Source: Streptomyces sp. NBC_01255
GTDB lineage: Bacteria > Actinomycetota > Actinomycetes > Streptomycetales > Streptomycetaceae
Length of the DNA stretch: 64,000 bases
Direction: 5' to 3'
NCBI RefSeq assembly: GCF_036226445.1
Contig: NZ_CP108474.1
Coordinates: 5,084,001 to 5,148,000, forward strand
Part shown: positions 22,735-32,801 of the stretch, one piece after another
Layout of the letters: the number at the start of each line of letters is the position of its first letter
How positions within the stretch are numbered: the stretch's first letter is position 1
Translations under genes and position numbers: made by a program
The notes under the pieces: generated by a model
The model's input: only the letters and a program-made list of their open reading frames with translations
Databases searched by the model: none
What the model was told of the DNA's origin: nothing

Positions 22735-23229
22735 ATGCCTGAACTGCAGCGACTGCGCCCCGACCACGCGCCCGCCCTGCTCGCGTTCGAGCGGGACAAC
22801 AGGGCCTACTTCGCCGCCTCCGTGCCGGACCGGGGCGACGCGTTCTTCGAGGAGTTCGAGGACCGGCACCGGGCGCTCCTGGCGGAGCAGGAGACCGGTG
22901 CGATCCACTTCCACGTCCTGGTCGGGGAGGGCGGGGAGATACTCGGCCGGTTCAACCTGGTGGACGCCGTCGACGGGGCCGCCGAGCTCGGCTACCGGGT
23001 CGCCGAGAAGGCGACCGGGCGGGGCGTGGCGACGGCCGGGGTGCGCGAGGTGTGCCGGCTGGCGCGGGAGGAGTACGGGCTGACCAGGCTGACCGCCGCC
23101 ACGACCCTCGACAACACCGGGTCGAGGGCCGTGCTCGGGCGGGTCGGGTTCGGCGCCGTCGGGAGCGTGACGCTGGACGGCGAGCCGGGTACCTCCTACG
23201 AGCTGGACCTCGGCGCGGCGTACGCGTAG
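22735..23229 (+). CDS. GNAT-family N-acetyltransferase (RimJ/RimL type), 164 aa
   Basis: The acetyl-CoA-binding region reads ELGYRVAEKATGRGVATAGVREVCRLARE (residues about 85-115), with the RimJ-like order LxRLTAATTLDNTGSRAVLGRVGF after it. Substrates of this subgroup include protein N-termini and amino sugars. A GTG at 22726 is an alternative start three codons earlier; neither has a clear ribosome-binding site. It is a single gene between the IclR gene and the convergent protease gene. Confidence 0.88.
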   Translation: MPELQRLRPDHAPALLAFERDNRAYFAASVPDRGDAFFEEFEDRHRALLAEQETGAIHFHVLVGEGGEILGRFNLVDAVDGAAELGYRVAEKATGRGVATAGVREVCRLAREEYGLTRLTAATTLDNTGSRAVLGRVGFGAVGSVTLDGEPGTSYELDLGAAYA

Positions 23230-23244
23230 GTCGTCGCGGTTCCG

Positions 23245-26200
23245 CTACGGGGCGGACCTCGGCGGCAGTTTCGGGCGGGAGCGGTCGGGGACGGCCTCGT
23301 AGCCCGGGGGGCTGGCCGGCGGGGTCTCCGCGAGGAGCGAGAGGGCGACGTGCACGGCGTCGTCGAGCTGCGCGTGCCGGCCCTCGGCCCAGTCGAGGGG
23401 GGTGCGCAGGACCGCGAGGTCGGGTTCGACGCCGTGGTTCTCCAGGGACCAGCCGTACTCGGGGAACCAGGCCGCGTTCATCGGGACCGTGATCTGGGTG
23501 CCGTCGCCGAGCCGGTGGCGGCCGGTCATGCCGACGACGCCGCCCCAGGTGCGCTGGCCGACGACGGGCCCGAGGCCGAGGAGTTTGAAGGCGGCGGTGA
23601 TCATGTCGCCGTCGGAGGAGGTGGCCTCGTCGGCGAGGGCGACGACGGGGCCGCGCGGGGCGTTGGAGGCGTACGAGACGGGCTGGGCGTTCCGGGTCAG
23701 GTCCCAGCCGAGGATCTTGCGGGTCAGTTTCTCTATGACGAGCTCGCTGATGTTGCCGCCGGCGTTGCCGCGGACGTCGACGATGAGCGCGGGCCGGGAG
23801 ACCTCCATGCGCAGGTCGCGGTTGAACTGGGCCCAGCCGGAGCCGCCCATGTCGGGGATGTGGAGGTACCCGCAGCGGCCGCCGCTGAGCTCCCGGACGA
23901 CGGCCCGGCGCTTGGCGACCCAGTCCTGGTAGCGCAGGGGCCGTTCGTCGACGAGCGGGACGACGGCGACGCGCCGGGAGCGGCCCTCGCCCTCGGCGGG
24001 GGTGAAGGTGAGCTCGACGGTGGTGCCGCCGGTGCCGGAGAGCAGCGGGTAGGGGCCGGTGACCGGGTCGACGGGCCGGCCGTCGACGTGGGTGAGGACG
24101 GCGCCCTCGCGGATGCCGGTGCCGGCGAGCGGGGAGCGGGCCTTGGAGTCGGAGGACTCGCCGGGCAGGATCCGCTTCACCGTCCAGCCGGCCTCCCGGG
24201 GCACGAGGTTGGCGCCGAGGAGGCCCATGGCGCGCTGGTAGTGCGGCGGGCCCTCGTTGCGGCGGGCGGGGGTCACGTACGCGTGGGAGGTGCCCAGTTC
24301 GCCGACGACCTCGCGGAGCAGGTCGGCGAACTCGTCGGGGGACGCGACCCGTTCGACGAGCGGCCGGTACTGGTCGAGGACCGCCGACCAGTCGACGCCG
24401 CCCATGCCGGGCTCCCAGAAGTAGGCGCGGACGATCCGGCCGGCCTCGTCGAAGGCCTGCCGCCACTCGGCGCCGGGGTCGACCTCGTGGAGGATGCGCC
24501 GCAGGTCCAGGTAGACGGTGGAGTCGCCGTCGCCGGACTCGGTGGCGGGCACGGCCCGCAGCTCGCCCTCGTCGGCGACGACGATCCGGGTGCCGTCGCC
24601 GCTGACCGCGAACCAGTCGAGGTCCTTGGCGAGTTCGCTCTTGCGGGCCTTGGTGATGGTGAAGTGTTCGAGGGAGGGGCGGCCGGAGGTGTCGGCCGGA
24701 TTGGCGAAGGTCTCGCCGAGCGCGCCCGAGATGGGCCAGCGCAGCCAGACCAGGCCGCCGCCGCTGACGGGGTGCAGCGCGGAGTACTTGGAGGCGGTGA
24801 CCGGGATGGGGGTGACCCGGTCGGGGAGCCCTTCGATCTCGACCGTGACGGTGCCGTCGCCGGTGTCCGTGTCGTCGTCGGCGGGGTCGAGGCCGCCGGC
24901 CGCCGGGCGCCCGTCGGGGAGCAGTGCGAAGGGGGAGGGCGTGGCGGAGGAGAGCGGTACGAGGTAGGGGCGGCAGCCGAGCGGGAAGGAGAGGTCGCCG
25001 GTGTGGACGTCGTACACCGGGTCGAAGCCGCGCCAGGAGAGGAAGGCGAGATAGCGGCCGTCCCGGGTGAAGACCGGGTTCTCGTCCTCGAAGCGGCCGT
25101 TGGTGACGTCGACGACGGTCCGGGCGCCGGGGCCGGAGATACGGGCCAGCTTGATGGAGCGCAGGGAGCGGCCGATGCCCGGGTGGGACCAGGTGAGCCA
25201 GTCGCCGTCGGGGGAGAACGCGAGGTCGCGTACGGGCCCGTTCACGGACCGGATCAGCTCGGTGACCTCGCCGTTGGAGTCCTCCGTCGCGTCGAGGAGG
25301 AGGAGCCGCCCGTCGTGGGAGGCGATGGCGAGCCGTTCGCCCTCCGGGTCGGCGATCAGCTCCTCGACCCGGCCGAGGCCGCCCGAGGCGAGCCGGCGCG
25401 GCGGCCGGTCGCCGCTGGCGCGCGGCAGGTAGGCGACCTCGACGGCGTCCTCGCCCTCGGCGTCGGTGACGTACGCGACCTGCCCGCCGCTGCCGAGCAT
25501 CTCGGGCAGCCGGACGCGGACGCCCGGCGAGTCGATGATCGTGCGGGCCGGGCCGTCGCGGTGCGTGAGCCAGTACAGGCTGCCGCGTACGGAGACGGCG
25601 CTGGCCCGGCCGGTCTCGTCGACGGAGACCGCGTCGACGTGGTGGGCGGCGGGCACCTGGTAGGGGCGGCGGCCGACGCGCTGCCCGCCGAGCCGGACCT
25701 CCAGCTTCCGGGGGCGGGAGTCGGGGGTGAGCGCGTCGACGATCCACAGCTCGCCCGCGCACTGGTAGACGACCCGCCGTCCGTCGCTCGACGCGTGCCG
25801 GGCGTAGAAGGCGTCGTGGTCGGTGTGGCGGCGCAGGTCGGTGCCGTCGGGCAGGCAGGAGTAGAGGTTGCCGACGCCCTCGTGGTCGGAGAGGAAGGCG
25901 ATCCGGCCGTCGACGGCCATGGCGCAGTCCAGATGGCCGCCGATGTCGGGCAGCAGCCGTTCGCCGTGCAGCCAGAGTCGTCCGGTGGCGCCGCCGAGGT
26001 ACCTCTTCCAGGCGGCCGGCTCGTGCGGCGGCTTTCCGGTGAGGAGGAGGGTCCGGCGCTCTCCGCCGTGGCCGGTGGGGGCACTGTCACCGCTGAGGGC
26101 ACTGTCGCCGGTGCGGACGCTGTCACCGGTGATGGCGGTGTCGTCGGTGACGGCGATGTCGGAGACCGGGCCCCAGGGCATGCGCATGCCGGGGGAGCCG

Positions 26201-26607
26201 TCGGTGGGGACGGTGTAGGCCCAGGAGTAGTACGAGAACGGTTGCCCGTGCGAGGAGACGGCGAGGATGTCCGAGCGGCCGTCCCGGTCGGGGTCGGGGG
26301 GCGTCCAGCCGCAGACCCGGGTGTCGGTGGAGCCCCAGTAGGTGAGGCGCCGGGCGGAGCCGCCGTCGATGGGGACGAGATGGATCTCCGGATCGAGGCT
26401 GCGCCAGTTCGTGTACGCGATGTGGCGGCCGTCCGGCGAGAAGCGCGGGTGGCCGACCCGGGTGCGGTCGACGGTCAGCCGCCAGGCCCGGCCGGGGCGG
26501 TGGCCCTCGGGGACGAGGGGGGCGATCCAGAGATCGTCCTCGGCCGCGAAGCACAGCAGGTCGTCGTGGAGGTGCGGAAACCGGAGATACGCGACGTCGT
26601 CACTCAC
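23245..26607 (-). CDS. Tricorn-like S41 peptidase, 1120 aa
   Basis: Tricorn-type proteases degrade peptides released by the proteasome or Clp proteases in the cytosol. Residues 1-700 hold repeated propeller motifs (YLRFPHLHDDLLCFAAEDDLWI; FSPDGRHIAYTNWRS; FSPDGDWLTWSHPG). A PDZ-like domain lies at about 755-850 (GIREGAVLTHVDGRPVDP). The S41 core follows, with VDVRGNAGGNISE and DEATSSDGD carrying the predicted nucleophile Ser. The length and order match the family. There is no signal peptide. GTG 26607 is divergent from the TetR gene. Confidence 0.92.
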   Translation of the reverse strand: MSDDVAYLRFPHLHDDLLCFAAEDDLWIAPLVPEGHRPGRAWRLTVDRTRVGHPRFSPDGRHIAYTNWRSLDPEIHLVPIDGGSARRLTYWGSTDTRVCGWTPPDPDRDGRSDILAVSSHGQPFSYYSWAYTVPTDGSPGMRMPWGPVSDIAVTDDTAITGDSVRTGDSALSGDSAPTGHGGERRTLLLTGKPPHEPAAWKRYLGGATGRLWLHGERLLPDIGGHLDCAMAVDGRIAFLSDHEGVGNLYSCLPDGTDLRRHTDHDAFYARHASSDGRRVVYQCAGELWIVDALTPDSRPRKLEVRLGGQRVGRRPYQVPAAHHVDAVSVDETGRASAVSVRGSLYWLTHRDGPARTIIDSPGVRVRLPEMLGSGGQVAYVTDAEGEDAVEVAYLPRASGDRPPRRLASGGLGRVEELIADPEGERLAIASHDGRLLLLDATEDSNGEVTELIRSVNGPVRDLAFSPDGDWLTWSHPGIGRSLRSIKLARISGPGARTVVDVTNGRFEDENPVFTRDGRYLAFLSWRGFDPVYDVHTGDLSFPLGCRPYLVPLSSATPSPFALLPDGRPAAGGLDPADDDTDTGDGTVTVEIEGLPDRVTPIPVTASKYSALHPVSGGGLVWLRWPISGALGETFANPADTSGRPSLEHFTITKARKSELAKDLDWFAVSGDGTRIVVADEGELRAVPATESGDGDSTVYLDLRRILHEVDPGAEWRQAFDEAGRIVRAYFWEPGMGGVDWSAVLDQYRPLVERVASPDEFADLLREVVGELGTSHAYVTPARRNEGPPHYQRAMGLLGANLVPREAGWTVKRILPGESSDSKARSPLAGTGIREGAVLTHVDGRPVDPVTGPYPLLSGTGGTTVELTFTPAEGEGRSRRVAVVPLVDERPLRYQDWVAKRRAVVRELSGGRCGYLHIPDMGGSGWAQFNRDLRMEVSRPALIVDVRGNAGGNISELVIEKLTRKILGWDLTRNAQPVSYASNAPRGPVVALADEATSSDGDMITAAFKLLGLGPVVGQRTWGGVVGMTGRHRLGDGTQITVPMNAAWFPEYGWSLENHGVEPDLAVLRTPLDWAEGRHAQLDDAVHVALSLLAETPPASPPGYEAVPDRSRPKLPPRSAP

Positions 26608-26716
26608 CTGTACATGCTTTCCGCGCGGAGGGGGTGCGGCAACTCGTACGTGTATACGGGCGTCTCGTCATGGTGGGCCGGCGTGCGTGGGCCGTCGTGT
26701 GTGGGCCAGGACACGT

Positions 26717-26777
26717 ACGAAACGGTTTCGTTTCGCTGAGGGGGTGGGTATCTTCGTACTGTACGAAACCGTTTCGT
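26717..26777. promoter_or_regulatory. Twin TetR operators
   Basis: Perfect 15-base palindromes ACGAAACGGTTTCGT (26717-26731) and ACGAAACCGTTTCGT (26763-26777) lie 46 bp apart upstream of the TetR gene. TTTCGT (26726-26731) and TATCTT (26749-26754), 17 bp apart, give a possible promoter overlapped by the first palindrome. Binding should repress the TetR-MMPL operon and perhaps the divergent protease gene. Confidence 0.75.
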
Positions 26778-26805
26778 TCGCACAGCCGGATCGGAGGAGC
26801 CGTTC

Positions 26806-27378
26806 ATGGCTCGCAGCAGACTCACTCCCGAGCGGGAGTCCGAGCTGTACACAGCCGTGCTCGACCTTCTCCGCGAGGTCGGCTACGACGCCCTCACCAT
26901 GGACGCCGTCGCCGCCCGCACCCACTCCAGCAAGGCCACCCTCTACCGCCAGTGGGGGAGCAAGCCCGAGCTGGTCGCCCGGGCGCTGCGCGCCAACAAG
27001 CCCGCCGATCTCGCCGAGGTCGACACCGGCTCGCTGCGCGGCGACTTCCATGTGCTCATGGAGCGGACCGACGACTGCCAGATGGAGAAGGACTCCGCGC
27101 TGATGCGGGGTCTGGCCCATGCCGTCCACACCAACCCCGAACTGCACCGGGCGCTGCGCGAGCTGCTCATCGAACCCGAGATGAACGGCCTCGACGAACT
27201 GCTGCGCCGAGCGGTCCGCCGGGGAGAGGTCGCCGCCGACAACCCGGCGCTGAAGCTCCTCCCCCACATGCTGATCGGTGCGTTCATCGCCCGGCCGCTG
27301 ATCGAGGATCAGCCGGTCGACCGCGCCTTCCTCAGTGCCTACGTCGACGCCGTCGTGCTCCCCTCACTCGGCGTCTGA
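26806..27378 (+). CDS. TetR-family regulator, 190 aa
   Basis: The HTH spans residues about 10-55 (ESELYTAVLDLLREVGYDALTMDAVAARTHSSKATLYRQWGSKPEL). The rest is an all-helical ligand-binding domain (LMRGLAHAVHTNPELHRALRELLIEPEM). GGAGGAG precedes ATG 26806. Two palindromes upstream are the probable operators. The MMPL exporter lies 97 bases downstream on the same strand, so the regulator likely senses a compound that the pump exports. Confidence 0.92.
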   Translation: MARSRLTPERESELYTAVLDLLREVGYDALTMDAVAARTHSSKATLYRQWGSKPELVARALRANKPADLAEVDTGSLRGDFHVLMERTDDCQMEKDSALMRGLAHAVHTNPELHRALRELLIEPEMNGLDELLRRAVRRGEVAADNPALKLLPHMLIGAFIARPLIEDQPVDRAFLSAYVDAVVLPSLGV

Positions 27379-27475
27379 CCCACCCGCGTCACCCGCACCA
27401 ACCGACCGCGCACCGCTCACGCCGTCGGGCCGGCTCCCCATGTCCTGTCCCGCCCCACAATGGGAGTACGCCCCC

Positions 27476-29635
27476 GTGGCCACGTTCCTCTACAAGCTGG
27501 GCCGTTCCGCCTTCCGGCGCCGACGGCTCGTCGCTCTCCTCTGGGTGGCGCTCCTGGCGGTCGCCGGTATCGGCGCCGCCACCGCGCCCGCCCCCACCTC
27601 CGGTTCCTTCTCGATACCGGGCACCGAGGCCCAGCGCGCCTTCGACCTGCTCGAAGAGCGCTTCCCCGGTGCCGGCGCCGACGGGGCCACCGCCCGTGTC
27701 GTCTTCAAGGCCCCCGAGGGCCAGAAGGTGACCGACACGGCCCACAAGGCCGTCGTCGAGGAGACCGTCGCCGCGCTGAAGTCCGGCTCCGACCAGATCG
27801 TCTCGGTCGCCGACCCGTACACCGCGCACGCCGTCTCGCAGGACGGCTCCACGGCCTACGTCTCCGTCGCCTACAAGGTCAACGCGATGGAGCTGACCGA
27901 CGAGACCCGCGAGGCGCTCACCCAGGCCGGTCACAACGCGCAGGGCAAGGGGCTGACCGTCGAGGTCGGCGGTGACGCCCTCCAGACCATGCCCGCGACC
28001 GGCGCCGGCGAGATCGTCGGCGTGATCATCGCCGGCATCGTGCTCGTCATCACCTTCGGTTCGCTCGTCGCGGCGGGGCTCCCGCTGCTCACCGCGATCA
28101 TCGGCGTCGGCATCGGCGTCTCCTCGATCGCGGCCCTCGCGAACGTTCTCGACCTGGGCTCCACCACCTCCACCCTCGCGATGATGATCGGCCTCGCGGT
28201 CGGCATCGACTACGCCCTCTTCATCGTCTCCCGCTACCGCGCGGAGCTCGCCGACGGGCGCGAGAAGGAGGAGGCCGCGGGCCGCGCGGTCGGCACGGCG
28301 GGCTCGGCGGTCGTCTTCGCCGGACTCACCGTCGTCATCGCCCTGGTCGGCCTGGCCGTCGTCAACATCCCGATGCTGACGAAGATGGGCTTCGCCGCCG
28401 CCGGCACGGTCGTCATCGCCGTACTCATCGCCCTCACCCTCATCCCGGCGCTCCTGGGCTTCGCGGGGGACAAGGTCGTCGGCCGCAAGCAGCGCAAGGG
28501 CACGGCGAAGGCGAGTGACAAGCCGAACGGCGGCACCCGCTGGGCCCGGTTCGTCATCCGCCGCCCCGTGATGGTGCTGCTCATCGGTGTCCTCGGGCTC
28601 GGCGCGATCGCCCTGCCCGCCGCCTCCCTGGAGATGGGCCTGCCGGACGACGGCGTGAAGCCGACCTCCACCACCGAGCGCCGGGCGTACGACACGCTGT
28701 CGGACGGCTTCGGCCCCGGCTTCAACGGCCCGCTGCTCGTCGTCGTCGACGGCGACAAGGCCACCGCGGACAAGACGGTCTCCACGATCAAGGGCCTCGA
28801 AGGCTGGGCGGCGGTCACCCCGGCGACCCCGAACAAGGCCGGCGACGCCGCGATGATCACGGTGGTCCCGAAGGACCGTCCGTCCTCCGTCGCCACCGAG
28901 GACCTGGTCCACGACATCCGGGACGCCACCGGCGACGAGGTCCTCGTCACCGGCGCCACCGCGATGAACATCGACTTCTCGCAGAAGATGAACGACGCGC
29001 TCGTGCCCTACCTGGCACTCGTCGTCGGCCTCGCCTTCCTGCTCCTGACGGTGGTCTTCCGGTCGATCCTGGTCCCGCTCAAGGCGGCTCTCGGCTTCCT
29101 GCTCTCGGTCGTCGCGGCCCTCGGCGCGGTCGTCGCGGTCTTCCAGTGGGGCTGGCTCGGCAGCCTGTTCGGGGTCGAGCAGACCGGCCCGATCATGTCG
29201 ATGATGCCGATCTTCATGGTGGGTGTCGTCTTCGGTCTCGCGATGGACTACGAGGTCTTCCTCGTGACCCGGATGCGCGAGGCGTACGTGCACGGGGAGC
29301 GGCCCGGCGAGGCGATCGTGACCGGCTTCCGGCACAGCGCCCGGGTGGTCGTCGCCGCGGCGGTCATCATGATCGCGGTCTTCTCCGGCTTCATCGGCAT
29401 GACGGACCAGATGATCAAGATGATCGGCTTCGGTCTCGCCGTCGCGGTCCTCTTCGACGCCTTCGTGGTCCGGATGGCGATCGTCCCGGCCGTGCTCGCG
29501 CTCCTCGGCCACAAGGCCTGGTGGCTGCCGAAGTGGCTCGACCGGATCCTGCCGAACGTGGACGTGGAGGGCGAGAGCCTCGCCGCGTCGACGGGTGAGG
29601 GCACGCCCGCGAAGCCGGACCTCGTCAAGGCCTGA
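27476..29635 (+). CDS. MMPL-family transporter, 719 aa
   Basis: This RND-type membrane exporter has about 12 membrane segments in two halves. The first half has a TM near residue 20, a large extracytoplasmic loop (about 45-180), then five TMs with GLAVGIDYALFIVSRYR. The second half repeats the design with FGLAMDYEVFLVTRMREA. The Asp-Tyr pairs are the proton-relay residues of the family. GTG 27476 has GGGAG 9 bases upstream; longer frames start in non-coding sequence. Co-directional with TetR, it probably exports a lipid or drug-like compound. Confidence 0.92.
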   Translation: MATFLYKLGRSAFRRRRLVALLWVALLAVAGIGAATAPAPTSGSFSIPGTEAQRAFDLLEERFPGAGADGATARVVFKAPEGQKVTDTAHKAVVEETVAALKSGSDQIVSVADPYTAHAVSQDGSTAYVSVAYKVNAMELTDETREALTQAGHNAQGKGLTVEVGGDALQTMPATGAGEIVGVIIAGIVLVITFGSLVAAGLPLLTAIIGVGIGVSSIAALANVLDLGSTTSTLAMMIGLAVGIDYALFIVSRYRAELADGREKEEAAGRAVGTAGSAVVFAGLTVVIALVGLAVVNIPMLTKMGFAAAGTVVIAVLIALTLIPALLGFAGDKVVGRKQRKGTAKASDKPNGGTRWARFVIRRPVMVLLIGVLGLGAIALPAASLEMGLPDDGVKPTSTTERRAYDTLSDGFGPGFNGPLLVVVDGDKATADKTVSTIKGLEGWAAVTPATPNKAGDAAMITVVPKDRPSSVATEDLVHDIRDATGDEVLVTGATAMNIDFSQKMNDALVPYLALVVGLAFLLLTVVFRSILVPLKAALGFLLSVVAALGAVVAVFQWGWLGSLFGVEQTGPIMSMMPIFMVGVVFGLAMDYEVFLVTRMREAYVHGERPGEAIVTGFRHSARVVVAAAVIMIAVFSGFIGMTDQMIKMIGFGLAVAVLFDAFVVRMAIVPAVLALLGHKAWWLPKWLDRILPNVDVEGESLAASTGEGTPAKPDLVKA

Positions 29636-29665
29636 CCTTCGGCCCGATTTCCGGGATGACTCCGT

Positions 29666-29703
29666 ACGCCGTCAGTGTGTCGTCATCGACGCGCTGACGG
29701 CGT
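29666..29703 (+). terminator. Hairpin after the MMPL gene
   Basis: ACGCCGTCAG (29666-29675) pairs perfectly with CTGACGGCGT (29694-29703) around an 18-base loop. It overlaps the 3' end of the convergent SsgA-like gene. Confidence 0.5.
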
Positions 29704-30048
29704 CGGCGTACCCGCGGCGTACGTGTGGCGGAGGAACCGGAGCAGGGCGGCGGTGTCGAACTGGACGACGTCGACGCCGTCGTCCTTGTGGAACTCGACG
29801 ACCGTCTGCACCCGGCCGCACGGCCACACCTCGATGTCGCCGCGGCGGGTCGGGGTGCGCAGGCCGTTCTCGAGGAGCGCGCGCGGGAAGGACCACTCGA
29901 CCTCGCCGGGGAAGACGAAGCGGACGGTCGCGGGGGAGTAGTCGGCGTCGAAGCGAAGGGTCACGGGGACCGGCCGGGAGAGCGGGGCGTCGCTGATGAT
30001 CCGCCCCTTGGCGTGGTCGTCGACTGCGTGGTCGGCTACGGCGGCCAT
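29683..30048 (-). CDS. ssgE: SsgA-like sporulation protein (SALP, likely SsgE), 121 aa
   Basis: SALPs direct septum formation and peptidoglycan turnover during sporulation in actinomycetes. The core motifs are visible: PVPVTLRFDADYSPATVRFVFPG, EWSFPRALLENGL, GDIEVWPCGRVQTVVEFH and VVQFDTAALLRFLRHTY. ATG 30048 has GAGGAG 6 bases upstream; a TTG at 30084 is less likely. Its neighbours (ECF transporter, then a penicillin-binding protein and pmt further on) match what I remember around S. coelicolor ssgE (SCO3158). The family is sure; the symbol rests on that synteny. Confidence 0.75.
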   Translation of the reverse strand: MAAVADHAVDDHAKGRIISDAPLSRPVPVTLRFDADYSPATVRFVFPGEVEWSFPRALLENGLRTPTRRGDIEVWPCGRVQTVVEFHKDDGVDVVQFDTAALLRFLRHTYAAGTPTPSARR

Positions 30049-30154
30049 CGCGGGCTCCTCACGTTTTGTCCTGCTATCAGTCAATGTGTCACTTGTTCCC
30101 GTCCCGTGCGAGGGTCATGCGTGGTCCACCCTGTGATCTGTGACCCATGCGCTC

Positions 30155-30171
30155 TTGCAAGTGGTTCGCAA
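30155..30171. promoter_or_regulatory. Nur-like operator upstream of the nickel/cobalt transporter
   Basis: TTGCAA-GTGGT-TCGCAA matches, with one mismatch, the tTGCaa-N5-ttGCAA box that I recall for the Streptomyces nickel-responsive Fur-family repressor Nur. It lies 20 bases before the transporter start, where binding would block transcription. No cobalamin riboswitch sequence is seen in the same region. Confidence 0.55.
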
Positions 30172-30191
30172 GAAGGCTCATCATTCGGGAC

Positions 30192-31223
30192 GTGCATGTA
30201 CCTGACGGATTCATCAACGCCCCCGTATCGGCCGTGGCCGGTGTCGTCGCCGCCGGCGCCGTCGCCGTGAGCCTGCGCGGGGCCCGCCGCGAGTTGGACG
30301 AGCGGACGGCGCCGCTCGCGGGGCTCGTCGCGGCCTTCATCTTCGCCGTGCAGATGCTGAACTTCCCGGTCGCCGCCGGGACCAGCGGACACCTGCTCGG
30401 CGGCGCGCTCGCCGCGATACTCGTCGGCCCGTGGACCGGCGTCCTGTGCATCGCCGTCGTCCTGCTGATGCAGGGCATCCTCTTCGCCGACGGAGGCCTC
30501 ACCGCCCTCGGCGTGAACATCACCGTCATGGGCGTCGTCACGGTCGTCGTCTCGTACGCGCTCTTCCGCGGCCTCGTCCTCGTGCTGCCGCGCACCCGCC
30601 GCTCGGTGACCGTGGCCTCGTTCATCGCCGCGCTCGTCTCCGTACCGGCCTCGGCCGCCGCCTTCACCCTGATCTACGCGATCGGCGGCACCACCGACGT
30701 GCCGATCGGCAAGGTCCTCACCGCCATGGTCGGCGTGCACGTCCTCATCGGCATCGGCGAGGCCGTCATCACCATGCTGACCGTCGGCGCGGTCGTCGCC
30801 GTCCGACCCGACCTGGTCTACGGCGCCCGCGGCCTTACCGCCCCGCTCAAGCTCCGGGTCGACGGCGAGCTGGTCGACGCGGAGACCCCGGCCGCCGTTC
30901 CGGTGGCCGCCGGATCCCCGAAGAAGGTGTGGATCGGCGGTGTCGTCACCGCGCTCGTCCTCGCCGGCTTCGTCTCCTTCTACGCCTCCGCCAGCCCCGA
31001 CGGCCTGGAGAAGGTCGCCGCCGACAAGGGCTTCGACGCCAAGGTCGAGGAGCACGCCGCCGCCGGCTCGCCGCTCGCCGACTACGGCGTGAAGGACGTC
31101 GACAACGCCCGCCTCTCCGGCGGCCTCGCCGGCACGATCGGCGTGGGCGTGACCCTCGCCGTCGGCACCGGCGCCTTCTGGGTCGTCCGCCGACGCCGTA
31201 CCGCGGTACCGGAAACCGTCTGA
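30192..31223 (+). CDS. ECF nickel/cobalt transporter, fused CbiM/NikM-CbiN/NikN component, 343 aa
   Basis: This is the substrate-binding membrane subunit. GTG 30192 gives fMet-His-Val-Pro-Asp-Gly-Phe. The family requires this exact N-terminus because the amino group and His2 bind the metal, so the start is firm. CbiM/NikM membrane segments cover residues about 5-215 (FAVQMLNFPVAAGTSGHLLGG; LLMQGILFADGGLTALGVN). The C-terminal part has two TMs and the PDGLEKVAADKGF motif of the N component, so M and N are fused. It is the first gene of an M/N-Q-O operon. The Nur-like box suggests nickel. Confidence 0.92.
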   Translation: MHVPDGFINAPVSAVAGVVAAGAVAVSLRGARRELDERTAPLAGLVAAFIFAVQMLNFPVAAGTSGHLLGGALAAILVGPWTGVLCIAVVLLMQGILFADGGLTALGVNITVMGVVTVVVSYALFRGLVLVLPRTRRSVTVASFIAALVSVPASAAAFTLIYAIGGTTDVPIGKVLTAMVGVHVLIGIGEAVITMLTVGAVVAVRPDLVYGARGLTAPLKLRVDGELVDAETPAAVPVAAGSPKKVWIGGVVTALVLAGFVSFYASASPDGLEKVAADKGFDAKVEEHAAAGSPLADYGVKDVDNARLSGGLAGTIGVGVTLAVGTGAFWVVRRRRTAVPETV

Positions 31224-31224
31224 C

Positions 31225-31982
31225 ATGGGGTCCGGGCACGCCCACAAGCTCTACCGGCACGCGCACTCGCCGGTCCACGCGCTGCCCCCGCACACCAAAC
31301 TCGCCGCCGTCCTCGGCTTCGTGGTGGTCGTCGTCTCGACGCCCCGCGAAGCCGTCTGGGCCTTCGCCCTCTACGCCCTGCTCCTCGCGGTCGTGGCGGC
31401 GAAGGCCCGGATCCCGGCCGGCTTCCTGCTGAAGCGGCTCCTCATCGAGGTGCCGTTCGTCGCGTTCGCACTGCTCATGCCGTTCGTCGTGCCCGGCGAG
31501 CAGAGAGAAGTCCTCGGGGTGTCGCTGAGCGTCCCCGGCCTGTGGGGCGCCTGGAACGTCCTCGCCAAGGGCACCCTCGGCGTCGCCGCCTCGGTGATCC
31601 TCGCCTCCACGACCGAGCTGCGCGCCCTGCTCCTCGGCCTCCAGCGGCTGAAGCTGCCCCCGATGCTCGTCCAGATCGCCTCGTTCATGATCCGGTACGG
31701 CGACGTCATCACCGACGAGATGCGCCGCATGTCCGTCGCCCGCCGCTCGCGCGGCTTCGAGGCGAGCGGTGTCCGCCACTGGGGCGTCCTCGCGAAGTCC
31801 GCGGGCGCGCTCTTCATCCGCTCGTACGAGCGCGGGGAACGGGTCCACCTGGCCATGGTCAGCCGCGGCTACACGGGCACCATGCCGGTCATCGACGAGG
31901 CGACCGCCACCCGCGCCCAGTGGACGTACGCCGCCGCGCTGCCGCTCACCGCACTGCTGATCTGCCTCCTCGGATGGACGCT

Positions 31983-31986
<4 letters not shown>
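31225..31986 (+). CDS. ECF transporter transmembrane subunit (CbiQ/NikQ), 253 aa
   Basis: This is the energy-coupling T component. About five hydrophobic segments are followed by the coupling helices with MSVARRSRGFEASGVRHW and LAMVSRGYTGTMP, the two Arg-Gly motifs that contact the ATPase. HAHKLYRHAHSPVHALPPHTKL at the N-terminus is typical. It begins one base after the preceding gene's stop and overlaps the ATPase start (ATGA). Confidence 0.92.
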
Positions 31987-32729
<743 letters not shown>

Positions 32730-32801
32730 CCCCCGGAATCGGTCCCGCGCGGTGCGCGTTGCACCATGGGAGCCGGTCGTACAAAAGGGAGAGTGGGTCG
32801 G

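Noticed and set aside
23350..26739. A 1129-codon open frame on the plus strand
   Set aside because: It mirrors the Tricorn-like protease codon for codon, and its translation is a Gly/Ala/Val/Asp-rich shadow without domain motifs.
30049..30191. Cobalamin riboswitch before the metal transporter
   Set aside because: The region is only about 140 bases long and lacks a recognisable B12-box core; a Nur-like operator explains control better.
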